Of a stretch of DNA of 64,000 nt, positions 1-9,573 are shown piece after piece. The position numbers and the translations under genes are program-made. Each line of letters opens with the position of its first letter. The first letter of the stretch is position 1. A model generated the notes under the pieces. The model did no database searches. It was not told where the DNA came from and saw only the letters and a program-made list of their open reading frames with translations. Source of the DNA: CAVQGZ01 sp963714455 (lineage in GTDB: Bacteria > Actinomycetota > Actinomycetes > Jiangellales > Jiangellaceae); the NCBI GenBank assembly GCA_963714455.1, contig CAVQON010000015.1, positions 372,001 to 436,000 on the forward strand, in the 5' to 3' direction.

Positions 1-886
1 TCAGCTGTCCGGCGGCGTCGGCCTCGACGACCACCGCGTTGAACGCCCCGTGCACGCTGCCCAGCGGGTGGCTGCGCGGAATGATCGTCGGGCCGACCCA
101 CACGCTGATGCGCGCGTCGTCGAGCCGGTCGGCGACGGCGAGCAGCTTGACCACGCCATCCATCGCCTGGGCGCTGCGGACGTCGGTGCCGGTCACGCCG
201 CGGATGCCCTCGACCTCGACCTGGTCGGCGCTCACCCTTGTATGGAATGCCAGCGAGGCCAGGATGGCCGCCTTCGCCGCGGCGTCGTGGCCGTCCACGT
301 CGGCCGTGGGGTCGGCCTCGGCGTAGCCGAGCCGCTGGGCGTCGGCGATCACGGAGTCGAGGTCGTCGCCCTCGGTGTCCATCCGGTCGAGCACGTAGTT
401 GGTGGTGCCGTTCACGATGCCCATCACCCGGTGCACGCGGTCGCCCACGAGCGACTCGCGCAGGGGCCGCAGCAGCGGGATGGCCCCGGCGACGGCCGCC
501 TCGAAGTACAGGTCGACACCGTGCTCGCGGGCCGCGTCGTGCAACGTCGCACCGTCGGCGGCCATCAGCGCCTTGTTCGCCGTGACGACGGAGGCGCCGT
601 TGGCCATCGCCGCGAGCACCAGGGTGCGCGCCGGCTCGATGCCCCCGATCAGCTCGACGACGACGTCGACGTCCCCGGACTCCACGAGGGCGTGCGCGTC
701 GGCGGTGAGAAGGTGCGCCGGCACACCAGGACGCGCTGCCGTGGCGTCGCGCACAGCGACGCCGACCAGCTCGAGCGGGCGTCCCACCCGAGCGGTGAGG
801 TCGTCGCCGTGCTCGCTCAGCAGTCGCACGACCTGCGCACCGACGTTCCCGCAGCCCAGCAGGGCGATGCGAACAGGCTCAGCCAT
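1..886 (-). CDS. hom: Homoserine dehydrogenase (C-terminus beyond window edge)
   Basis: NAD(P)-dependent reduction of aspartate semialdehyde to homoserine, the branch to threonine and methionine. The visible 295 residues start at an ATG (884-886) and open with a Rossmann segment (IALLGCGNVGAQV). The family signatures VTANKALMA and GIVNGTTNYVLD follow, and then the segment EADPTADVDGHDAAAK. The gene runs off the low-coordinate edge, so the rest of the catalytic domain and any C-terminal ACT domain are not seen. It lies 71 nt downstream of lysA on the same strand, the usual actinobacterial lysA-hom order. Identification is secure. Confidence 0.95.
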   Translation of the reverse strand, partial: MAEPVRIALLGCGNVGAQVVRLLSEHGDDLTARVGRPLELVGVAVRDATAARPGVPAHLLTADAHALVESGDVDVVVELIGGIEPARTLVLAAMANGASVVTANKALMAADGATLHDAAREHGVDLYFEAAVAGAIPLLRPLRESLVGDRVHRVMGIVNGTTNYVLDRMDTEGDDLDSVIADAQRLGYAEADPTADVDGHDAAAKAAILASLAFHTRVSADQVEVEGIRGVTGTDVRSAQAMDGVVKLLAVADRLDDARISVWVGPTIIPRSHPLGSVHGAFNAVVVEADAAGQL

Positions 887-957
887 GGGTGGTCGCGTTC
901 CTCACGTTCTTCTCGGTTGCCGGCGCGGGCCAGTCTCCCATGCTGGTGGCCACCAGC

Positions 958-2340
958 TCAGCCGAGGTCGCACGCCAGCAGGTCGTCCATGCTCTCGCGG
1001 CGCACGATCACCCGAGAGCCCTCCTCGTCCACCACCACGACCGGCGGCCGTTCGACCATGTTGTAGTTGCTGGCCATCGAGCGGCAGTAGGCACCCGTGG
1101 CCGCGACCGCAAGCAGGTCACCGGGGCGGATGTCGCTCGGCAGCCAGGCGTCGCGGACGACGACGTCGCCGGACTCGCAGTGCTTGCCGACCACGCGGGT
1201 GAGCATCAACGGCTCGCTCGGTGCCCGGTTCGCCAGCGTCACGGTGTAGTCGGCGTCGTAGAGCGCGGTGCGGATGTTGTCGCTCATCCCCCCGTCGACG
1301 CTGACGTAGGTGCGGATGCCGTCCACGTTCTTCACCGTGCCTACCCGGTAGACGGTCATCATGGCCGGCCCGACGAGGGCGCGGCCCGGCTCGACCGCCA
1401 CCTGCGGCACCGCGAGCCCGGCACGCAGGCACTCCCGCGCCACGATGTCGAGCAGCCGAGTGGCGAGCTGGTCGAGCGGCTGCGGGTCGTCGGCGTCGAC
1501 GTAGGCGATGCCCAGGCCGCCACCGAGGTCGAGCTCGGGCAGCTCGACGCCCAGCTCGTCGCGCACCTGCACGAGCAGCTCGACCATCCGGGCCGCAGCC
1601 ACCTCGAACCCGGCCGTGTCGAAGATCTGCGACCCGATGTGCGAGTGCAGTCCGCGCAGCTGCAGCGACGACCGGTCCAGCGTGGCGCGCACGGCCGCCA
1701 GCGCGTCGCCGGCCGAGCGCGAGAAGCCGAACTTGACGTCCTCGTGGGCGGTGGCGATGAACTCGTGGGTGTGCGCCTCGACCCCGACCCGCACCCGCAG
1801 CAGCACCGGCTGGACGCGTCCGTGTGCGGCTGCCACCGTGGCCAGCGCGTCGATCTCGTCGAAGGAGTCGACGACGACGAGCCCGACCTGGTTCTGCACG
1901 GCCATCTCGAGCTCGGCGAGGGACTTGTTGTTGCCGTGCAGCGCGATGTTCTCGACCGGGAAGCCCGCGTCCAGGGCTACCCGCAGCTCGCCCCCGCTGC
2001 AGACGTCGATGAACAGACCCTCCTCGTGCACCCACCGCGCCACCGCCCGGCTCAGGAAGGCCTTGGCCGCGTAGTAGACGACGCATCCGTCGAAGGCGGA
2101 CCGAAAGGCGCGGGCACGGGCACGAAAGTCGGCCTCGTCCATGAAGAAGGCGGGAGTGCCGTGCTCGTCGGCCAGGTCGGTGAGCGGCCGGCCGTGCAGG
2201 CTCACCACCCCGGACGGCTCGCGCCTCGTCCCGAGCGGCCAGACGTGCGCGGCGAGCGCGGCGGGGTGGGCCGGGGGCAGCCCCGGGCCCTGCTCGGGCA
2301 GCAGGTCGGCGTGCAGAGGGCCGGCAGGATGAGCGCGCAC
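958..2340 (-). CDS. lysA: Diaminopimelate decarboxylase
   Basis: PLP enzyme converting meso-diaminopimelate to L-lysine. The 460-residue protein has the normal length. The PLP lysine lies in VYYAAKAFLS, and there is a glycine-rich phosphate-binding stretch (LDLGGGLGIAY). Near the C-terminus, GKHCESGDVV supplies the substrate-contacting Cys-Glu-Ser. The N-terminal extension (MRAHPAGPLH) is usual for actinobacterial LysA and supports the ATG chosen. The gene sits 21 nt downstream of the antiporter gene and 71 nt upstream of hom, so it is probably cotranscribed from the argS side. Confidence 0.96.
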   Translation of the reverse strand: MRAHPAGPLHADLLPEQGPGLPPAHPAALAAHVWPLGTRREPSGVVSLHGRPLTDLADEHGTPAFFMDEADFRARARAFRSAFDGCVVYYAAKAFLSRAVARWVHEEGLFIDVCSGGELRVALDAGFPVENIALHGNNKSLAELEMAVQNQVGLVVVDSFDEIDALATVAAAHGRVQPVLLRVRVGVEAHTHEFIATAHEDVKFGFSRSAGDALAAVRATLDRSSLQLRGLHSHIGSQIFDTAGFEVAAARMVELLVQVRDELGVELPELDLGGGLGIAYVDADDPQPLDQLATRLLDIVARECLRAGLAVPQVAVEPGRALVGPAMMTVYRVGTVKNVDGIRTYVSVDGGMSDNIRTALYDADYTVTLANRAPSEPLMLTRVVGKHCESGDVVVRDAWLPSDIRPGDLLAVAATGAYCRSMASNYNMVERPPVVVVDEEGSRVIVRRESMDDLLACDLG

Positions 2341-2361
2341 GCGGGCAAAGCCTAGAGCGCC

Positions 2362-3633
2362 CTACTCCTGCGTGCTGCTCCGGCCACGGGAGGGCATCGG
2401 CTCGACCGACGGCTCGGTCTCGATCGGCCCGTGGGCTCGAGCGACCCACGCGCCGTAGGCATTCGACAGTGGGCCAGCGGTGACGCCATGCGCGACGACG
2501 CTGATCAGGACCGTGAGACTGATCACCCCGCCCACGTCCACCAGCAGGGAGTTGCCTCCGAGCTCCTCGACCGCGAGCAGGCCGAAGACGATGGTGGCGA
2601 TCCCGCGCGGCCCGAACCAGCCCAGGAACAGCACGGTCGGCCAGCGGAACCCGGTGCCCAGCAGGCTGACCGCGACCGGAACCACACGCAGGACGGTGAG
2701 CGCCGCCACGGCGAGCGCCAGCCACTGCCACTCGAACCCGTCCTCGAAGGTGAGGATGAGGAGTCCGCCGGCAAGAAACCACAGCACCGCCCCGAAGATG
2801 TCGGCCGCGATCTCGAGCGTCTCGGACACCTCCCTGTCTTCCTCGACGCAGTGGGAGAAGCGTCCGAACGCGAGACCGCCGACGAAGGCGGCGATGAACG
2901 CGTTGGCTCCGGTCATCTCCGCGAGGCCGAAGGAGATCAACGGCAGGGTGAAGACCGCCAGCCCGCGGGCTCGCTCGCTGCTCCACCCAGAGTCGCGCGA
3001 GTGGTCCAGCAGGAAGGCACCGGTGAGCCCGATGACCGTGCCGATCGCCACGCCCACGGCCACCGGGACCGCAGCGATGCTCAGGATTCCGCCGCCGCCG
3101 TCGCTGCTGCCCACCAGGACGCTCAGTGACCCCAGGACGAGGGGGGTGGCGAGGCCGTCGTTCAGGCCGCTCTCGACGTTGAGCGCTCGCCGAACCCTGA
3201 CCGGCACCCTCGGGTTGAGAATCGTCGGAGCGCCCAGCCCGGCATCCGTCGGCGTGATCGAGGCCGCGATCAGGACGGCCCCGGCGACGCCGGCGACCGG
3301 GAGCAGCCACATGGTCGCGACAGCCGTCATCGCCAGCGCCAGCGGAAACCCGATCGCGAGCAGACGCACGGCGATCCAGGGGTCTCGGCGCAGGTCGGCC
3401 AGCCGGACTGTGCTCGCGTCGTGGAAGAGCACCATGACCAGAGTGATCTCGGCCAGAAAGCGGATCGTCCCGCCGGTGAGGTCCTCGCCGGCGATGGCGA
3501 CCAGCAGTGCTCCGGCACCGATGAACGCCATCGGTGCGGTGAGCCCCCACCGCTCGGCGCGCCGGCCGACCAGGGACCAACCCAGCAACAGCAGGGCTAC
3601 AACCGCGAGGGTCAGGCCCTCCGAATCCTCCAC
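2362..3633 (-). CDS. Cation:proton antiporter (CPA family)
   Basis: Predicted integral-membrane Na+(K+)/H+ exchanger of 423 residues with about 12 hydrophobic segments throughout. TITPTDAGLGAPTI followed by NVESGLNDGLATPLVL resembles the NhaP/CPA1 core, in which acidic residues of the ESGLND motif bind the cation. The tail is short and hydrophilic. Translation probably starts at GTG 3631-3633. It sits between argS (32 nt upstream) and lysA (21 nt downstream) on the same strand, an unusual insertion into an amino-acid operon. The transported ion cannot be told from sequence. Confidence 0.88.
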   Translation of the reverse strand: MEDSEGLTLAVVALLLLGWSLVGRRAERWGLTAPMAFIGAGALLVAIAGEDLTGGTIRFLAEITLVMVLFHDASTVRLADLRRDPWIAVRLLAIGFPLALAMTAVATMWLLPVAGVAGAVLIAASITPTDAGLGAPTILNPRVPVRVRRALNVESGLNDGLATPLVLGSLSVLVGSSDGGGGILSIAAVPVAVGVAIGTVIGLTGAFLLDHSRDSGWSSERARGLAVFTLPLISFGLAEMTGANAFIAAFVGGLAFGRFSHCVEEDREVSETLEIAADIFGAVLWFLAGGLLILTFEDGFEWQWLALAVAALTVLRVVPVAVSLLGTGFRWPTVLFLGWFGPRGIATIVFGLLAVEELGGNSLLVDVGGVISLTVLISVVAHGVTAGPLSNAYGAWVARAHGPIETEPSVEPMPSRGRSSTQE

Positions 3634-3665
3634 AGGCTGCCTCTTTCGACGGCTTGGCTACGGCG

Positions 3666-5321
3666 TCACATCCTGTCGGGTGCGTCAACCCCCAGCAGTG
3701 CCAGCCCGTTCGCGACGACCGTGCGGGTCGCCGTCACCAGCCACAGCCGAGCCCGGTGATGGTCGCTGACCTGCTCGTCGCCCTGCGGCAGCACGCGGCA
3801 CTCGTCGTAGAACTTGTGGAAGACCGCCGCCGTGTCCTCCAGGTACCGCGCCACGCGGTGCGGTTCGCGCAGCTCGGCGGCTGAGGCCACGACGCGCGGG
3901 AACTCCCCCAGGGCACCCAGCAGCGCCGCCTCCCGCGGGTGGTCGAGCCGGGACGGGTCCAGCTCGCCACGCTCGACTCCCAGGTCGGCCGCGTTGCGCA
4001 GGATCGAGGAGAGCCGCGCGTGGGCGTACTGGACGTAGAACACCGGGTTGTCCGCGCTCGCCCGGGTGACGAGGTCGAGGTCGAGGGTCATCGGCGAGTC
4101 TGCCGGGTAGCGGCACAGCGAGTAGCGCACGGCGTCCACGCCGGCGATCTCGACGATGTCGTGCAGCGTGACGATGGTGCCGGCGCGCTTGGACAGCCGC
4201 ATCTCCTGCCCGCCGCGCATGATCGTGACCATCTGGCCGATGAGCACGTCGAGCGTCTCGTCGGGGTCGTCTCCGGCGCAGGAGGCGATTGCCCGAAGCC
4301 GCCCCACGTAGCCGTGGTGGTCGGCGCCGAGCAGGTAGAGGCAGACGTCGAAGCCCCGCTCGCGCTTGTCGATGTAGTACGCGGTGTCGGAGGCGAAGTA
4401 GGTGTACTCGCCGTCCTGCTTCACCAGCACCCGGTCCTTGTCGTCACCGAAGTCGCTCGTGCGCATGAACAGCGCCCCGTCGGCCTCGTACAGGTGCCCT
4501 GCCTTCGCGAGCACGTCGATGCCGTGCGCGACCTTGCCGGAGGAGTGCAGCTCACGCTCGGAGGTCCAGACGTCGAAGACCGTCCTGAAGTCGGCGAGCT
4601 GGCGCTGCTGCTCGGCCAGCTGCCGGCGGTAGCCCTCCTCACGGAAGGCCGCCACCTGCTGGTCGTCAGGCAGGTCGACGATGTCGGGGCGGTCGGTCAC
4701 GATCTGTGCCGACAGGTCGTGCACGTACTGGCCGTGGTAGCCGTCAGGGGGCACGGGCTGGTCGTGCGCGACCGCCATGAGCGACTCGCCGAACCGGTCG
4801 AGCTGGGCGCCGCGGTCGTTGACGTAGAACTCGCTGGTCACGTCTGCCCCGGCGGCGGTGAGCACACGCGCCAGCGCGTCGCCGAGTGCTGCCCAGCGGG
4901 TGTGGCCGAGGTGCAGCGGCCCGGTGGGGTTGGCCGAGATGAACTCGACGTCGACCCGGCGACCACCCAAGGCGTTGCTGCGTCCGTACGCCGCACCGGC
5001 CTCGACGATCGTGGCGGCCAGCGCCCCGGCGGCAGCGGCCTCCAGCGTCACGTTGACGAAGCCCGGGCCGGCCACCGAGGCGTCGGCCACACCCGCCTGC
5101 TCGCGCAGGCACTCGGCGAGGGCCGTGGCGAGGTCACGCGGCACGAGGCCGGCACGCTTGCCCGTCTGCATGGCGGCGTTGGTGGCGTAGTCGCCGTGCT
5201 CAGGGTTGCGGGGACGCTCGACGGTCACCGACGCTCCGACTGCCCCCAGGTCACCACCGAGCCGCTCGACGGACGACCGCAGGCAGGCGGTGACAAGCAG
5301 GGCCAGGTCGTCGGGAGTCAC
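3666..5321 (-). CDS. argS: Arginyl-tRNA synthetase
   Basis: Class I synthetase charging tRNA-Arg. The HIGH motif appears as HLGH in NPTGPLHLGHTR, and the KMSK-like loop is MRLSKRAGT. The C-terminal half holds the DALR anticodon-binding helices, ending GLALLGVDAPDRM. I chose the GTG at 5319-5321 (551 residues; VTPDDLALLV is how family members usually begin) over a TTG 33 nt upstream. No Shine-Dalgarno sequence precedes it, but a TACCCT box lies 6 nt upstream, fitting a leaderless message. It is divergent from tRNA-Arg(CCG) and heads the antiporter-lysA-hom set. Confidence 0.96.
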   Translation of the reverse strand: MTPDDLALLVTACLRSSVERLGGDLGAVGASVTVERPRNPEHGDYATNAAMQTGKRAGLVPRDLATALAECLREQAGVADASVAGPGFVNVTLEAAAAGALAATIVEAGAAYGRSNALGGRRVDVEFISANPTGPLHLGHTRWAALGDALARVLTAAGADVTSEFYVNDRGAQLDRFGESLMAVAHDQPVPPDGYHGQYVHDLSAQIVTDRPDIVDLPDDQQVAAFREEGYRRQLAEQQRQLADFRTVFDVWTSERELHSSGKVAHGIDVLAKAGHLYEADGALFMRTSDFGDDKDRVLVKQDGEYTYFASDTAYYIDKRERGFDVCLYLLGADHHGYVGRLRAIASCAGDDPDETLDVLIGQMVTIMRGGQEMRLSKRAGTIVTLHDIVEIAGVDAVRYSLCRYPADSPMTLDLDLVTRASADNPVFYVQYAHARLSSILRNAADLGVERGELDPSRLDHPREAALLGALGEFPRVVASAAELREPHRVARYLEDTAAVFHKFYDECRVLPQGDEQVSDHHRARLWLVTATRTVVANGLALLGVDAPDRM

Positions 5322-5327
5322 CCGCAC

Positions 5328-5333
5328 AGGGTA
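5328..5333 (-). promoter_or_regulatory. Candidate -10 box of leaderless argS transcript
   Basis: On the minus strand TACCCT ends 6 nt before the GTG start of argS, the spacing expected when transcription begins at the start codon. No ribosome-binding sequence is visible. No convincing -35 element was found. Confidence 0.45.
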
Positions 5334-5365
5334 GGAGGTCTGCTGGCCGATCAAGGCCCTGCCGG

Positions 5366-5448
5366 TGATCCACGGAACCTGAACGGCACCTGGCGACGCT
5401 GCGACTCCGTCGAGACCGCCGAGTCCGACGGAGATGCTCCGTGGATCA
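5366..5448. repeat. Nested inverted repeats between argS and tRNA-Arg
   Basis: A perfect 11-bp inverted repeat (TGATCCACGGA at 5366-5376, TCCGTGGATCA at 5438-5448) encloses a second perfect 7-bp repeat (CTCCGTC at 5405-5411, GACGGAG at 5427-5433). It lies between the divergent argS and tRNA-Arg genes, outside any coding frame. It could be an operator, an RNA structure on either strand, or a relic. No function is known to me. Confidence 0.6.
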
Positions 5449-5495
5449 GCGAGTCGAACACAACCCGATCCGGGATCCTCCCCGGTCAGCGCTGA

Positions 5496-5501
5496 TAGTC
5501 T
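5496..5501 (+). promoter_or_regulatory. Candidate -10 box for tRNA-Arg
   Basis: TAGTCT lies 25 nt before the mature tRNA 5' end, giving a short precursor leader. The matching -35 region is not clear. Confidence 0.35.
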
Positions 5502-5526
5502 TCTCGTCCCGGGGCATCCCCGGCTG

Positions 5527-5601
5527 GCCCCCGTAGCTCAGGGGATAGAGCACCGCCCTCCGGAGGCGGGGGCGCAGGTTCGAATCCTGCCGGGGGCGCC
5601 A
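5527..5601 (+). tRNA. tRNA-Arg (anticodon CCG)
   Basis: A cloverleaf can be drawn by hand. The 7-bp acceptor stem is GCCCCCG (5527-5533) with CGGGGGC (5591-5597), and the D arm contains TAGCTCAGGGGATAGAGCA. The anticodon stem is CCGCC/GGCGG with loop CTCCGGA and anticodon CCG at 5560-5562. The T arm contains GGTTCGAATCC. G5598 is the discriminator and CCA is encoded at 5599-5601. It reads CGG, a frequent arginine codon in this GC-rich genome, and sits beside the divergent arginyl-tRNA synthetase gene. Confidence 0.97.
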
Positions 5602-5613
5602 GCCGGACCCGCC

Positions 5614-6417
5614 TCAGGCAGGCATCTCGATGACGTAGAAGCCGGCCCCGCCTGCGTTGTCGGCGAGCATGGCGAAACGTCCCATCTCGCCGATGTCCAT
5701 GGGCTCGACGACCACCGTCCCGCCGAGCTCACCCGCCTGGGCGACGGTGGCGTCGAGGTCGGCCACGGTGAAGTACACGCCCCACATCGACGGCACCGCG
5801 TCCGGGACGCCCGGCGGCATCGCCATCGCGCCGGCGACGGAGGTGTCGACACCTTCGGCCGCCTCGCCCTGGCCCGCAGCCTTGGCATCCAGGTGCCCGA
5901 CGAGGTACGGCGACTCGTCGACGCTCGACTGCTCCCACCGCCAGCCGAACAGCTCTTCGTAGAACGGCAGGGCGGCCGCGATGTCGCGGCTCTGCAGCTC
6001 GCACCACGAGAACGTGCCGACGACGTTGAACACGTCGGCGCCCTGATGGTCCTGGGGCTGCCACAGCCCGATCACCGCCCCGGACGGGTCGCTCACGACG
6101 GCCATGCGACCTGAGGTCATGACGTCCATGGGCGGCACCAGCACCTGGCCACCGGCGTCCGGTGTGGCGGCCACGATCTCGTCCACGTCACCGACCATCA
6201 CGTAGACCGTCCAGGTCGGGGGGACGCCCGGCTGCATCTGCGGCCCGAGGCCGGCGACCAGCTGACCGTCGAGCCTCAGCATGGCGTAGCGCATGTCGGG
6301 GGACGGTGAGGCGTCCACCACCTCCCAGCCGAAGAGTGCCGAGTAGAACGCGGCGGCCGCATCCATGTCGGCCGAGGCCAGGTCGATCCAGCCGGGGAAC
6401 CCGTTGGCGTATCGCAT
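5614..6417 (-). CDS. VOC-family protein with two glyoxalase-like domains
   Basis: The 267-residue protein consists of two vicinal-oxygen-chelate repeats. The first starts at GFPGWIDLASADMDAAAAFY and the second at GTFSWCELQSRDIAAALPFY. Each repeat ends with a conserved Val-x-Pro-Met stretch (VLVPPMDV and VVVEPMDI). The layout resembles the actinobacterial Cfp30B/27-kDa antigen group, whose substrate is generally unknown. The ATG at 6415-6417 is chosen because the first VOC domain begins right after it; the frame stays open upstream without family similarity. Its stop lies 12 nt beyond the tRNA. Confidence 0.88.
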   Translation of the reverse strand: MRYANGFPGWIDLASADMDAAAAFYSALFGWEVVDASPSPDMRYAMLRLDGQLVAGLGPQMQPGVPPTWTVYVMVGDVDEIVAATPDAGGQVLVPPMDVMTSGRMAVVSDPSGAVIGLWQPQDHQGADVFNVVGTFSWCELQSRDIAAALPFYEELFGWRWEQSSVDESPYLVGHLDAKAAGQGEAAEGVDTSVAGAMAMPPGVPDAVPSMWGVYFTVADLDATVAQAGELGGTVVVEPMDIGEMGRFAMLADNAGGAGFYVIEMPA

Positions 6418-6504
6418 GGCCCGAACGTACGCCCGAAGCCGCGCCACGCCTACCCCTGCGCCCCGCGGTCCAGCCTCCGATGGCGGGCGGAGCCGAGCGC
6501 ACCG

Positions 6505-7512
6505 ATGATAGTTGTCGTGGCAATCAGTTCTGGGACCCTGATGAGGACCGGTACCCCCGTCGGTCCTGCGGCACCGGCCGTCGGTCCGCGACTTCTCGCT
6601 CCGGTCGCCTCGACCGTGCGGCGCATCCTCTCCGGAACCTCCGACGGGGCCAGCGCCACCAACAGGGCCATCGCCCGCCCGCCCGGCGCACCCGGCTGGT
6701 TCGGCCCGGACAGTGCCGCGTGGCAGGTGCACGGCTCGGTCTCGACGTTCCTCGGCGGCATCCGCGCCCTGTTGCTGCAGTCACTGCACCCGTTGGCCCT
6801 CGCCGGGGTCGACGGGCACTCCGACTACCGCGACGACCCCTTCGGACGGCTGCACCGCACCGGCGCCTTCATCGCGGCCACGACGTTCGGGCCGGTGGCG
6901 ATGGCGGAGAAGACCGTGCGTGCCATCGGGCGCGTGCACGAGAAGGTCTCCGGCACCGCACCGGACGGGCGTGCCTACTCCGCGACCGACCCGGCGCTGC
7001 TGGCATGGGTGCACATCGCCCTCGTCGACTCCATGCTGGAGGCCTACGTGCGATTCGGCACGAACGGCCCGCTGGACGCCGACGCCTACGTCGCCGACAT
7101 GGCGGTCGTCGGGTCCGCGATGGGCGTGGAGGACCCGCCGCGGTCCCAGGCCGAGCTCGACGCGGCCTTCGCGGCCGTCCTGCCCGACCTGACCGGCAGC
7201 GCCCAGGTCGACGACGTGCGCCGGTTCGTGCTCGACCCGCCGCTGCCGGTGCCCGCACGACTGGGCTACGGGGTGCTCTCCCGCGCCGCCGAAGACTCCC
7301 TGCAGCCCTGGGCGCGCTCGATGCTGTCATCGCCGCGACGCAGCCGCCGCGTGCAGGCCGTCAACGCGCGCGCGGCGTCCGCCCTGCTCGCCACGCTGCA
7401 GGTGGCGCTGGTGGAGTCACCCGCACGGGCTGCGGCGCGCGAGCGGCTCGGTATCCCGGCCGAGCACATGGACGCGCTCCTGCACGACCGGCAGGCGCAG
7501 TCGGGGCGGTAG
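6505..7512 (+). CDS. MpaB/DUF2236-family oxygenase-like protein
   Basis: This 335-residue protein matches the MpaB (DUF2236) family, haem-containing or putative oxygenases related to latex-clearing protein. The signature is SLHPLALAGVDGHSDYRDDP followed by FGRLHRTGAFIAATTFG. A conserved His lies in AWVHIALVDSML, and PLPVPARLGYGV follows later. No signal peptide is evident. The exact start is uncertain: ATG 6505, GTG 6517 and ATG 6541 are in frame and the conserved part begins later. It is divergent from the VOC gene and convergent with citrate synthase. The substrate is unknown. Confidence 0.82.
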   Translation: MIVVVAISSGTLMRTGTPVGPAAPAVGPRLLAPVASTVRRILSGTSDGASATNRAIARPPGAPGWFGPDSAAWQVHGSVSTFLGGIRALLLQSLHPLALAGVDGHSDYRDDPFGRLHRTGAFIAATTFGPVAMAEKTVRAIGRVHEKVSGTAPDGRAYSATDPALLAWVHIALVDSMLEAYVRFGTNGPLDADAYVADMAVVGSAMGVEDPPRSQAELDAAFAAVLPDLTGSAQVDDVRRFVLDPPLPVPARLGYGVLSRAAEDSLQPWARSMLSSPRRSRRVQAVNARAASALLATLQVALVESPARAAARERLGIPAEHMDALLHDRQAQSGR

Positions 7513-7526
7513 CGCCGGCTCGACGT

Positions 7527-8810
<1,284 letters not shown>

Positions 8811-8908
8811 GGGTCCCCTTCCGGCCTTCGGTCTGGGTGAATCGAATCGCAGTCTGCCAACGACCGCTACGGCAGGGCAGGTTGACCCTGTCACATCTCG
8901 CGGCTACG

Positions 8909-9463
8909 TCACGAGGTTCTTCTCGGTGCGACGCTGTCGCTCCATCCGCCCGACCGACACGCCGGTACGCAGCAGGAATCGCCGAGGAACACCAGGTTGA
9001 ACAGCATCTGGGCGGTGGCCACCGCGCGGGCGGGCTGGCTGGTCGGGCTGATGTCGCCGAAGCCGACCGTCGACAGCATCGTCACCGTGAAGTACAGGCC
9101 GTCCAGGTGCGTGCGCAGACCGGGCAGCGACTCCGGGTTGCGGGTCGCCATGCCGAGGTAGACGTAGGAGAAGACCACGATGAAGGCGCCGAGCACGACA
9201 GTGAGCATCGAGAACGACCGCAGCAACGGGTAGCGCGCGCGCGTGATGCTGCGCAGGCCCCACACGTAGCCACCTAGGACGATGCCGATCGCGAGCAGCA
9301 CGAGCAGCGCGGCCGGCAGGACGTCACCCACCGTCACCACAGCAGGCGGCAGCGAGAAGTACGCCGCGAGGAGGACCCCGGTGTAGGTACTGAGGACGAC
9401 CACCGCACCCAGCATCCGGGTCACTGTTCCCTTGTCGAGTCGCAGCAGCGGCGATCCACTCAC
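8909..9463 (-). CDS. Potassium channel family protein, C-terminus probably frameshifted
   Basis: Small ion channel: hydrophobic N-terminal helices, another membrane helix, a pore loop with selectivity filter TVGFGD (STVGFGDISPTSQPAR), then the final helix starting AVATAQMLFNLVFLG. At that point (about 8976-8981) the frame reads into DSCCVPACRSGG and stops at 8909. The neighbouring frame would give FLLRTGVSVGRMERQRR and stop at 8904, a much more normal end for a channel helix. One base lost, or two gained, would explain this. GTG 9461-9463 (VSGSPLLRLD) is the likely start, giving 184 residues. It is divergent from the flavin monooxygenase. Confidence 0.75.
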   Translation of the reverse strand: MSGSPLLRLDKGTVTRMLGAVVVLSTYTGVLLAAYFSLPPAVVTVGDVLPAALLVLLAIGIVLGGYVWGLRSITRARYPLLRSFSMLTVVLGAFIVVFSYVYLGMATRNPESLPGLRTHLDGLYFTVTMLSTVGFGDISPTSQPARAVATAQMLFNLVFLGDSCCVPACRSGGWSDSVAPRRTS

Positions 9464-9573
9464 CCGGCAACGGTACCGACGCGAAGCCGCGGCGAACCTG
9501 GCCGCGCCGGGTTTGGCGACGCCTGTCGCGGGCACCCTGGTGTCAAGCCGCCGTCTCGTTGCTGAGGAGCCCC

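Noticed and set aside
5322..5354. TTG 5352-5354 as argS start
   Set aside because: It adds 11 residues without family support and would lie upstream of the likely -10 box.
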